The position numbers and the translations under genes are program-made. Positions 18,281 through 25,420 of a stretch of DNA of 64,000 nt are shown here, in pieces (within the stretch, counting starts at the first letter, position 1; the number at the start of each line of letters is the position of its first letter). Below the pieces are notes generated by a model. It saw only the letters and a list, made by a program, of their open reading frames with translations. It had not been told where the DNA came from and made no database searches. The stretch is from Myxococcaceae bacterium JPH2 (lineage in GTDB: Bacteria > Myxococcota > Myxococcia > Myxococcales > Myxococcaceae), in the NCBI GenBank assembly GCA_016458225.1, contig JAEMGR010000014.1:62001-126000 (forward strand), written 5' to 3'.

Positions 18281-20596
18281 ATGATGCCTGCCCGAGTCCT
18301 CGGGGCGCTCGCCCTTCTCGTCGCGCTGTCGGCCTGTTCTGGGGACGGCAAGGACCAGGAGGGGCCCATCCTCCCCTCTACTGACCTCGCCGCCACCACG
18401 GTGGGCAGCCCCTTCGAGTACGTCATCGTCGCCCGGGGGGGCACCGCGCCGCTGCAGTACACAGTGGCCAATCCTCCGCCGGGGTGCTCGTTCTACTCGG
18501 GCACCGGGAAGCTGACTGGTCCCGCGAGCCAGGCCGGCGACTGGCCCTTCGAGGTCACGGTCCGCGACGGCGCGGGCCTGACGAGTTCGCATACCTACTC
18601 GCTGCGCGTCTGGGCCGCGCCGCAGGTGACGAGCCGCGACCTGCCGGACGCCACGATGGGGGCGTCGTACACCGCGGAGCTCAACGCCAGCGGAGGCGCG
18701 CCCCCGTTGCGCTGGTCCCTGACGGGAGGCTCACTCCCGGGGGGCCTGACGCTCTCGCCCGAGGGAATCATCAGCGGCGTGCCCCAAGACACGGTGGGCA
18801 CCCGCGTCCTCACCGTGAGCGTCACGGACGCGAGCGGCGCGGTCGCCACGGCGACACTGAACCTGAAGCTCGTCGGCCCCACGGGAGGCACCGCCGACGG
18901 GGGAGATGGCGGCACGACGGATGGCGGCACGCAGACCGCCTTCCCGCTGATGATTGCCAACTGGAACATCGAGTGGTTCGGCGACCCGACCCCGGACCAT
19001 GGCCCCTCCAACGAGCCGCTCCAGCTCGCCAACGCGGTGACGGTCATCTCCTCCCTGAACCCGGACATCATGGGCGTGGCGGAGATCGTCGACACCGCGC
19101 AGTTCAACTCGCTGATTGCCCAGCTCCCCGGCTACGACGGCTTCCTCGCGGACGACTCCACGCGCGTCCCAGGCGGCTCGAACTCCTACACGGCGGACGA
19201 GCAGAAGGTGGGCGTGCTCTTCAAGAAGAGCGTGGCGCAGGTCCTCAGCGCGCGCGTCGTCCTCACCGGCAGCGACTATCAATTCGCGGGGCGCCCGCCG
19301 CTGCGCGTGGACTTCCGGGTGACGCGCAATGGGACCCCGGTGGACCTGTCGCTCCTCGTGCTCCACATGAAGGCGATGGCCACTCAGGATGACTATGACC
19401 GGCGGAAGGACGCCGCGGGGGCCCTGAAGGGATACCTGGACACGGAGCTCCCTGACGCGAACGCGCTCGTGGTGGGGGACTGGAACGACGACGTGGATGT
19501 CTCGACGACCAAGGACACCGCCACGGGGCAGTACCTGCCCTCGCCCTTCGGTGCGTTCCTGAACGACTCGACGCACTACACCTTCCTCACGCAGGCGCTG
19601 TCGGCGACCCAGGGCTCCACCGTGAGCTTCAGCTCGTTCATCGACCATCAGCTCGCGTCCAACGAGCTGGCCGCCCACTACGAGGCGAAGTCCGCCACGG
19701 TGGCCCACCCGGCCATCACCAGCTACAAGAGCAGCACGTCGGATCACTACCCGGTGTTCACCCGCTTCGACTTCTCCACCACCTCGACGGCCCGACAGCT
19801 CCGGCTCACTGCTCCCAATGGTGGCGAGACCCTGGCCGCGGACGCGACGTTCCCCATCACCTGGACGTCGTCGGGCGTGAGCAACGTCCGCCTGCGCTAC
19901 ACCCTGGACAACGGCGCCACCTGGAAGGACATCGTCACCAGCGTCCCCGCGACTCCCGCCACGTACACGTGGACCGTGCCGCGCGAGGCCACCACGAGCG
20001 CTCGCGTGCAGGTGATGGACGTGGACCAGACCACCGTGCTCGACCAGAGCGATGCCGCGTTCACGATGACCCGGCCGCCGCCCACTGTGTTCATCAACGA
20101 GTACCTGCCCCAGCCGTTCAACGTGGCGGGGACGAGCACGCCGGACTACGACCAGCAGTTCGTGGAGCTGGTCAACTCCACGAACGCCTCGGTGGACATC
20201 TCGGGCTGGCGGATCGACGACCTCAAGTCCCACCGGGGCCTGGAGCCCACGCGGCACGTCTTCGCCCAGGGCACCGTGATTCCGGCGCATCAAGTGTACG
20301 TCGTCTACTCGGGGGCCTCGGCGGTGCCGGCCAACGCGACCAACGCCACGTCCTCCAACGGCGGCATGGGGCTGCGCTTCGACCGAGGCGTCAACCAGGG
20401 GAGCGCCGGCGACAGCCTCTATCTCAAACACTCGGACGGCACCGTGGAGGACTCGACCAGCTACGTCGACGCCTACACGGGCACGTCCTACAACCGCTCT
20501 CCCGACGCGAGCAACACGGGGTCGTGGGTGCTGCACACCAGCCTGTCGAGCAGCCAGTCCTCGCCCGGGAAGCACTCGAACGGCACCGCGTTCTGA
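18281..20596 (+). CDS. Lipoprotein with Ig-like, endonuclease/phosphatase and lamin-tail domains
   Basis: A 771-residue predicted lipoprotein; MMPARVLGALALLVALSAC sets the lipobox Cys at about 19, with GGAG 12 bases upstream. Domains in order: two cadherin/Ig-like repeats typical of putative Ig (LRWSLTGGSLPGGLTLSPEG), a TDGG linker, an endonuclease/exonuclease/phosphatase domain (about 225-505) with NWNIEWFGD, the metal-binding glutamate in GVAEIVD, GDWND and the catalytic SDHYPV near its end, then a PNGGE...W beta module (about 510-590), and a C-terminal lamin-tail domain (INEYLP, QQFVELVNSTNASVDISGW). It probably acts outside the cell on DNA, or on phosphoesters; the substrate is unknown. 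Confidence 0.85.
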   Translation: MMPARVLGALALLVALSACSGDGKDQEGPILPSTDLAATTVGSPFEYVIVARGGTAPLQYTVANPPPGCSFYSGTGKLTGPASQAGDWPFEVTVRDGAGLTSSHTYSLRVWAAPQVTSRDLPDATMGASYTAELNASGGAPPLRWSLTGGSLPGGLTLSPEGIISGVPQDTVGTRVLTVSVTDASGAVATATLNLKLVGPTGGTADGGDGGTTDGGTQTAFPLMIANWNIEWFGDPTPDHGPSNEPLQLANAVTVISSLNPDIMGVAEIVDTAQFNSLIAQLPGYDGFLADDSTRVPGGSNSYTADEQKVGVLFKKSVAQVLSARVVLTGSDYQFAGRPPLRVDFRVTRNGTPVDLSLLVLHMKAMATQDDYDRRKDAAGALKGYLDTELPDANALVVGDWNDDVDVSTTKDTATGQYLPSPFGAFLNDSTHYTFLTQALSATQGSTVSFSSFIDHQLASNELAAHYEAKSATVAHPAITSYKSSTSDHYPVFTRFDFSTTSTARQLRLTAPNGGETLAADATFPITWTSSGVSNVRLRYTLDNGATWKDIVTSVPATPATYTWTVPREATTSARVQVMDVDQTTVLDQSDAAFTMTRPPPTVFINEYLPQPFNVAGTSTPDYDQQFVELVNSTNASVDISGWRIDDLKSHRGLEPTRHVFAQGTVIPAHQVYVVYSGASAVPANATNATSSNGGMGLRFDRGVNQGSAGDSLYLKHSDGTVEDSTSYVDAYTGTSYNRSPDASNTGSWVLHTSLSSSQSSPGKHSNGTAF

Positions 20597-20610
20597 CCCC
20601 GGTGGTTCAG

Positions 20611-20637
20611 GCCCGTCGAGCACTCCGCTCGGCGGGC
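20611..20637. terminator. Bidirectional terminator hairpin between convergent genes
   Basis: An 11-bp stem GCCCGTCGAGC/GCTCGGCGGGC with one G-U wobble and a 5-base loop lies between the stops at 20596 (plus) and 20660 (minus). Position suits termination of both genes; the T-run is missing. Confidence 0.55.
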
Positions 20638-20659
20638 ACCTGAGGTCGCGCGGCGGGGC

Positions 20660-21964
20660 TCACGGCTGGTGGTGCGTGAGGCTGAACTGGTCGTAGCCCC
20701 GCTCGATGTAGACCTCGTTGAGGTGGCCGATGATGAGCTTGTTCAGGTCCTCGTGGTTGGCCACCTTCCACTCGCCCGTGTTGGCATCCATCAAGCGGCA
20801 CTCGCCCCCGGTCTTGTGCAGCCCGATGACGTGGCCTTCGCCGCTGCCCTCGGACCGCCGGATGCCCAGCCGGTAGAAACCATCCTGCTGCGTGCTCTGG
20901 GAGAGCGTGGTCCGGAAGGTGTCCGGATTGATGTCCTGCTCCGGGTGGAGCACGGTGCCTGGGATTCCACCCCCGCGCTGCGTGCGGAACGCCTCGGTCT
21001 GCGCCTGGATGTGGTCCTGCCCCTGCTGGATGTGCGCGACGTCGTGGGTGAGCTGCGCGTTGATGGCCGCGCGGCCCTGCTTCAGAGACTGGCTCTGCGT
21101 GCGCAGGCTGGCGCTCTGGTTGTGGGTCAGGGGAGTCCCCCCCTCGGAAATCTTCACGGGCCCATCGACGTGCGCGTCGACGTTCGCCGCGGCGTGCTGC
21201 TTGTGCAGGGTGTTGTCCTGGCGCAGCCGCTTGTCCATGTCCCTGGCCAGAAGGCCCATCGTCTTGGCGTCGTCGACCTTCCCCTCGAAGCCGTGAATGG
21301 CCTGCAAGTTGGCGTCGTTGAGCTGCTTGATTTCAGCGCCCTTCGCCATCTCCGCGACCTGCTTCGTGGCGAGCGTCCCGAAGTCGTGCTCCAGCGTGTG
21401 GGTGAAGGCCTGGGAGGCCTCGTTCATGTTCGCGTGGGAGGCGCCCAGGCGGATCCACTCAGAGGTCATCGCGCTGCAGATGCCGTCGCGCGCGTCCTGG
21501 TTGTCCTCCAGCCGCGGGTCTCCGCCCTGATCGATGTAGTGGAGGATCTCCGCGCTCGGGATGTCCGCCTTGATGAGGTTGCACTGCTCCTGGATGAACT
21601 GCCGGGGCGTGCCTTCCACGTTCTCCAAGTGGACGCCCTGGCGGAGCTTCGCCAAGGCCGCCGCGTGCGCATCCGGCGAGGCCGGACGGCTGGAGGTAGG
21701 CGACGACGGCGACTTCCACAGGCTGCCGCGCCGCGAGTTCAGCGCCGCGACCGTCTCCTTCGACTGGAACATCTTCTGCGTGCTGGTGTCCTGGGGGGCG
21801 GCCTTCTTCGAGTCCACCGTGTCCGAGTGCCACTCCGCCGCCGCCTTCGTCGGAGACGGGGGGGACTTCGTGGCTTGGAGCGGCTTCTTCTGCGTGGCCG
21901 CGTTCGCAGCGTGCGTCTTGTCCGCGGTGTACGTCGGGCCCGTCTTGATGCGGGAGATAGGCAT
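20660..21964 (-). CDS. YopT-type (C58) cysteine protease-like protein
   Basis: A 434-residue protein whose C-terminal half carries the catalytic pattern of the YopT/AvrPphB peptidase family C58: Cys163 in DGICSAMTSEWIRLG, His378 in GEGHVIGLH and Asp393 in LMDANTGEW. The His-Asp distance of 15 equals that of AvrPphB (His212, Asp227), and the D-A-N-T-G-E motif parallels the family DPNxGE. The Cys-His distance (215) is much longer than in YopT (about 119), with a helical, Gln-rich insertion. Residues 1-100 are disordered, rich in Ser/Thr/Pro/Lys. There is no signal peptide; effectors of this family usually leave by other secretion routes. GGAGGG precedes the ATG. Target unknown; the motif reading should be checked by structure prediction. 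Confidence 0.8.
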   Translation of the reverse strand: MPISRIKTGPTYTADKTHAANAATQKKPLQATKSPPSPTKAAAEWHSDTVDSKKAAPQDTSTQKMFQSKETVAALNSRRGSLWKSPSSPTSSRPASPDAHAAALAKLRQGVHLENVEGTPRQFIQEQCNLIKADIPSAEILHYIDQGGDPRLEDNQDARDGICSAMTSEWIRLGASHANMNEASQAFTHTLEHDFGTLATKQVAEMAKGAEIKQLNDANLQAIHGFEGKVDDAKTMGLLARDMDKRLRQDNTLHKQHAAANVDAHVDGPVKISEGGTPLTHNQSASLRTQSQSLKQGRAAINAQLTHDVAHIQQGQDHIQAQTEAFRTQRGGGIPGTVLHPEQDINPDTFRTTLSQSTQQDGFYRLGIRRSEGSGEGHVIGLHKTGGECRLMDANTGEWKVANHEDLNKLIIGHLNEVYIERGYDQFSLTHHQP

Positions 21965-22021
21965 GTGGCCCTCCAGGGAAAGAAGACGAGCCTCGGAGGG
22001 ATGTGTCGGCGCTGTCAATCC

Positions 22022-22049
22022 CGCATAAACTGCCATAACGACTAGCCAA
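22022..22049 (-). promoter_or_regulatory. Possible promoter of the C58 protease gene
   Basis: On the minus strand TTGGCT (22049-22044), 16 bases, then TATGCG (22027-22022), about 58 bases upstream of the ATG at 21964. The region between the divergent genes is richer in A/T than its surroundings. The match is only partial. Confidence 0.3.
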
Positions 22050-22211
22050 GACAGCCCTGCCCCAAAGAAACGTCGTCCCGGGAACACAAGGAATCGCTTC
22101 GCCCGCGTTGGTGCAGCGACCCAATTCGCGGGCCCGTTCCGTATTCTTCCGGGAAGGGCGACGGACGGCCGGGCATCGGGCCCGGTCCGGCCCGCGTGGG
22201 ACGGAGCGACC

Positions 22212-22907
22212 GTGCTGACAGGAAGCGATCGATCTGTCTTGGAGGCGTTTCGCCGGGGGGACACGTCTGTCCTGACCCAGGTGTACCGCACCTACTCGCC
22301 CGAGGTGCTGCGGTACTTGTCCCGGCGCTTCAACGTGCAGTCGGAGTCCGGGACGCGCTCGGTGGCGCTGTCGCCGCTGGACCTGGACGCGGCCCACCAG
22401 GAGACGTTCGTGCGGGCCTTCCGTCCCCACATGCGCCAGGCCTACGACGGGGTGAGGCCCTACCTGGGCTTCCTGCTCACCGTGGCGCGCTCGACAGCCA
22501 TCGACCTGATGCGCGCGTCGGGGCGGGTGGCGCGCGAGGCGGTGTCCCTGGACGCGGCGCCGGAGCTGGCGCAGGTGCCCACCGAGGGACTCAGCCCGGA
22601 AGAGGAGGCGCTGGGGGCGGAGGTGCGCACCCTGGTGAGGGACTTCCTGGAGGCGCTGCCGGAGGCCACGCAGAAGCTGGCCCAGCTGCGCTTCGTGGAG
22701 GGCCTGTCGCAGGAGACCGCCGCCGCGCAGCTCGCGCTCACGCGCGGTGAGTTGCGGGTGCGCGAGCGCAAGCTGCGCCTCCAGTTCGCCGAGCACCTCA
22801 AGACCTCGGGCTGGCTGGAGACGGATTTCGCCCCGGGGCGACTGGAGCTGGGCGTCCTCGTGGCGACGCTCGCCCTGTGCGCACTCGGGCTCGGGAGCAC
22901 ACCATGA
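22212..22907 (+). CDS. ECF-type RNA polymerase sigma factor
   Basis: A 231-residue group 4 (ECF-like) sigma factor. Region 2 spans about 30-105 (AAHQETFVRAFRPHMRQAYD, YLGFLLTVARSTAIDLMRAS), and region 4 about 130-190 with the helix-turn-helix (LPEATQKLAQLRFVEGLSQE). An unusual hydrophobic C-terminal tail follows (LELGVLVATLALCALGLG), perhaps membrane-associated. GTG start at 22212. The stop overlaps the start of the next gene (ATGA), which encodes its likely anti-sigma factor; a caspase-like protease follows, also coupled. The regulon may include this operon and the divergent C58 protease, which is inference. Confidence 0.85.
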   Translation: MLTGSDRSVLEAFRRGDTSVLTQVYRTYSPEVLRYLSRRFNVQSESGTRSVALSPLDLDAAHQETFVRAFRPHMRQAYDGVRPYLGFLLTVARSTAIDLMRASGRVAREAVSLDAAPELAQVPTEGLSPEEEALGAEVRTLVRDFLEALPEATQKLAQLRFVEGLSQETAAAQLALTRGELRVRERKLRLQFAEHLKTSGWLETDFAPGRLELGVLVATLALCALGLGSTP

Positions 22908-23659
22908 GGTGGTACGAGAGACACGTGGACGCCGGGTTGACCCGGTGGTCCCTGGGGGAGCTGGACCCCCGCGAGGGCGCGCGGCTGATGCGCCACGCCC
23001 ACGCCTGCCCACGCTGCGGTCCGCGCTATGAGCGCTGGATGCGCGCCCATCGCATGTTGGAGACGGGCACCCCGGAGGCGCCCAGCCCGCGCGAGCAGGA
23101 GCTGCTCACGTCCGCGGGCCTGCAGGCGGCGCTGGCCGCGGCGGCGCCCGAGGAGTCGCGCACCCGCTGGCCATCGCTGACGGTCCTGGGCGCGGCGCTG
23201 GCGGCCACGCTCCTGGTGGTGACGCTGACGCCCCAGCTCGCCACGCACGAGTGGCGCTCGCGGGGGCAGCAGAGCCACCCCACCACGGAGGTCGCGCTGC
23301 GCATCTTCTGCGCGGTGTCCGGCCATCCAATGCGCGAGCTGCGCGCGGGTGAGTCCTGCCCGCGGGGCTCCACCCTCGCCTTCGCGGCGGGGGCGCGGCA
23401 GCCGCTCAGCCACGTGGCGGTGCGGGTGTCCGTGGGCGGCGCCGCCGAGGAGGTGAGCGGTCCCTTCTCGCTCGAAGGCACGCCCGGCGGCGAGCACCCC
23501 TTGGAGCTGACCGTCCCTCTCACAGAGAATGCACAGCGGGTGGAGGTCACCGCCGCGTTCTCCGCCCAGCCCGCCACCACGGTGGCGGCACTGCACGGCG
23601 AGAAGACGGATGGGGTCGTGGTGTTGAAGCAGGAGGTCCGAGTCGAGGGGTCGCCATGA
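22904..23659 (+). CDS. Putative membrane anti-sigma factor with zinc-finger-like motif
   Basis: A 251-residue single-pass membrane protein. The N-terminal cytoplasmic part resembles zinc-binding anti-sigma domains: RHVDAGLTRWSLGELDP then RHAHACPRC, an HxxxCxxC-type motif. A membrane segment follows at about residues 92-110 (LTVLGAALAATLLVVTL). The periplasmic part includes CAVSGHPMRELRAGESC, a possible disulfide pair, and an Ig-like domain (PGGEHPLELTVPLTENA). Start ATG at 22904 overlaps the sigma-factor stop, and its stop overlaps the caspase gene, so the three are translationally coupled. Anti-sigma function is inferred from motif and position. Confidence 0.75.
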   Translation: MRWYERHVDAGLTRWSLGELDPREGARLMRHAHACPRCGPRYERWMRAHRMLETGTPEAPSPREQELLTSAGLQAALAAAAPEESRTRWPSLTVLGAALAATLLVVTLTPQLATHEWRSRGQQSHPTTEVALRIFCAVSGHPMRELRAGESCPRGSTLAFAAGARQPLSHVAVRVSVGGAAEEVSGPFSLEGTPGGEHPLELTVPLTENAQRVEVTAAFSAQPATTVAALHGEKTDGVVVLKQEVRVEGSP

Positions 23660-25392
23660 GACGGCTCGGAATGCTGCTGGGAGCGGCCTCGCTCTGCGTG
23701 GCCTTGGATGCGAACGCCGCCGCGACGCGACGCGCGCTCGTCATCGCGCACAACGGAAGTGATGATCCCGCCCTGCCTGCGCTGCGCTTCGCGGACGATG
23801 ACGGCGTGCTGTGGGCGGAGACGCTCCAGCGACTGGGCGTGGAGACCACGCTCCTGGTGGATCCCGACGAGGCCACGCGCGAGGGAGGCAGCGCCGTGCT
23901 GCGAGCCGCGCGCGTGCCCACGCCGCAGGCGGTGTCCCAGGAAGTGGCGCGGCTGCACGCGGCCATCCAGGTGGACCGTTCCCTGGGACGGCAGACGGAC
24001 GTGCTCGTCATCTACGTGGGCCACGGCAACACGGATGAGGCGGGCCGCGCGTATTTCACGCTCGCGGGCGGACGGCTCGACCGCACCAGCCTGTACTCGG
24101 AGGTGGTGGATCCGCTCGGCGCCGACTACGTGCACGTCATCGTGGACGCCTGTCGCGCCTCGGGCGTGGTGGGTCGGCGCGGTGGCACTCCGGACGCGGC
24201 GGTCCTGGCGGAGCTGCGCGGCGTGCTGGCGCGGGAGCAGCTCGCCTCGCGTCCCAACGTGGGCGCCCTCTTCGCGGAGAGCGATGACGGCGAGACCCAC
24301 GAGTGGTCGCGCATCCGCGCGGGCGTCTTCAGCCACGTGGCGCGCTCGGGCCTGATGGGCGGCGCGGACATCAACGGCGACGGGCTGGTGGAGTACAGCG
24401 AGCTGGCCGCCTTCGTGGCCGCGTCGCTGCATGGCGTGCGGAGCATGCCGGCGCGGCTGACGGTGAACGCCTTCGCGCCCACGCGCGAGCCCCGGCGGCC
24501 CCTGGTGGGCCCCGCGCCCGAGGGCCCCACCCTCACCCTGCCCGCGGGCCTGGAGTACGCGCGCATCTCCGTGGAGGACTCGGACGGACGGCGGCTGGCG
24601 GACGTGCGGCGCACCCAGCAGCAGTGGGTGCAGCTGCTGCTCCCCGAGCGCGACGTGTACTGGGTGCGCTCGCCCACGGGCGAGGCGCGGGTGACGCTGG
24701 CGCAGCTCGCGGCGGGCATGCCGCACATGGAGCCCCGCGAACTCCAGGAGCGAGGCCCCGCCGAGGAGGCCCTGCGCCAGGGACTCTTCGCCGTGCCGCT
24801 GGACCGGAGCTTCTACGAGCAGTTCGTGGCCACCGCGGGACTGGTGGCGGTGGACTTCTCCGGCATCCGTCGCCTCGCGTCGTCGGGCGGTGGGCTGTTG
24901 GACGCGCGGCCGCTGGCTCCGGCGTCCACCTGGGAGATGGGATTGGCGGGCACCACGGCGCCGCTGGGACTGGGCGGCTTCTCCGTGGGGCCGAGCCTCG
25001 CGTGGCGCAGCGCGCCCGAGCCCAACTTCTACTACGGCGTGCGCGCCGCCTACGGGCTGACGCCGCAAGCGCGCGACGGGCTGCGCATCCACCGCCTCAC
25101 GGTGCAGGGCGTGGTGGGAACGCAGGACGCGGCGCGCACTCCAGTCTTCGTGGAGGCCGCGGTGGGCTGGGGGATGATGGGCCTCACGGCGCCGGCGCAG
25201 CAGCCGGGAGGTCCCTCGGTGCGACAGGGTGACCCATCGATGCTCGTGGCCAACCTGGCGGCGGGCGTCACCGCGCGGCTGCTGGGTGTCCGGCTGCGCC
25301 TGTCCGCCACGCTGGGCACGGACCGCGTCACCGTGAACGGCGAGAACACGTGGGATCGGCAGTACGGCTTGGAACTCGTGCTGCGTCGCTGA
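23656..25392 (+). CDS. Exported caspase-like (C14) protease with barrel-like C-terminus
   Basis: A 578-residue protein. A signal peptide (MRRLGMLLGAASLCVALDANA) is followed by a caspase-fold domain, residues about 24-270: RALVIAHNG (first strand), catalytic His123 in YVGHGN and Cys166 in IVDACRAS, the canonical caspase dyad. Residues about 280-400 form a beta-rich middle part (LPAGLEYARISVEDSDGRRL). The last 160 residues have alternating polar and hydrophobic strands (FSVGPSLAWRSAPEPNFYYG, VFVEAAVGWG, YGLELVLRR) that suggest an outer-membrane beta barrel. ATG overlaps the anti-sigma stop. Regulated proteolysis across the envelope is plausible but not shown. Confidence 0.82.
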   Translation: MRRLGMLLGAASLCVALDANAAATRRALVIAHNGSDDPALPALRFADDDGVLWAETLQRLGVETTLLVDPDEATREGGSAVLRAARVPTPQAVSQEVARLHAAIQVDRSLGRQTDVLVIYVGHGNTDEAGRAYFTLAGGRLDRTSLYSEVVDPLGADYVHVIVDACRASGVVGRRGGTPDAAVLAELRGVLAREQLASRPNVGALFAESDDGETHEWSRIRAGVFSHVARSGLMGGADINGDGLVEYSELAAFVAASLHGVRSMPARLTVNAFAPTREPRRPLVGPAPEGPTLTLPAGLEYARISVEDSDGRRLADVRRTQQQWVQLLLPERDVYWVRSPTGEARVTLAQLAAGMPHMEPRELQERGPAEEALRQGLFAVPLDRSFYEQFVATAGLVAVDFSGIRRLASSGGGLLDARPLAPASTWEMGLAGTTAPLGLGGFSVGPSLAWRSAPEPNFYYGVRAAYGLTPQARDGLRIHRLTVQGVVGTQDAARTPVFVEAAVGWGMMGLTAPAQQPGGPSVRQGDPSMLVANLAAGVTARLLGVRLRLSATLGTDRVTVNGENTWDRQYGLELVLRR

Positions 25393-25420
25393 CGCGACCT
25401 GGCGGATTCGGAGACTGGCG

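Noticed and set aside
22081-22147. An ECF autoregulatory promoter (GGAAC ... CGTT) upstream of the sigma gene
   Set aside because: GGAAC is present at 22081 but the CGTT-like box is about 20 bases away, longer than the usual 16-17, so it is not supported.
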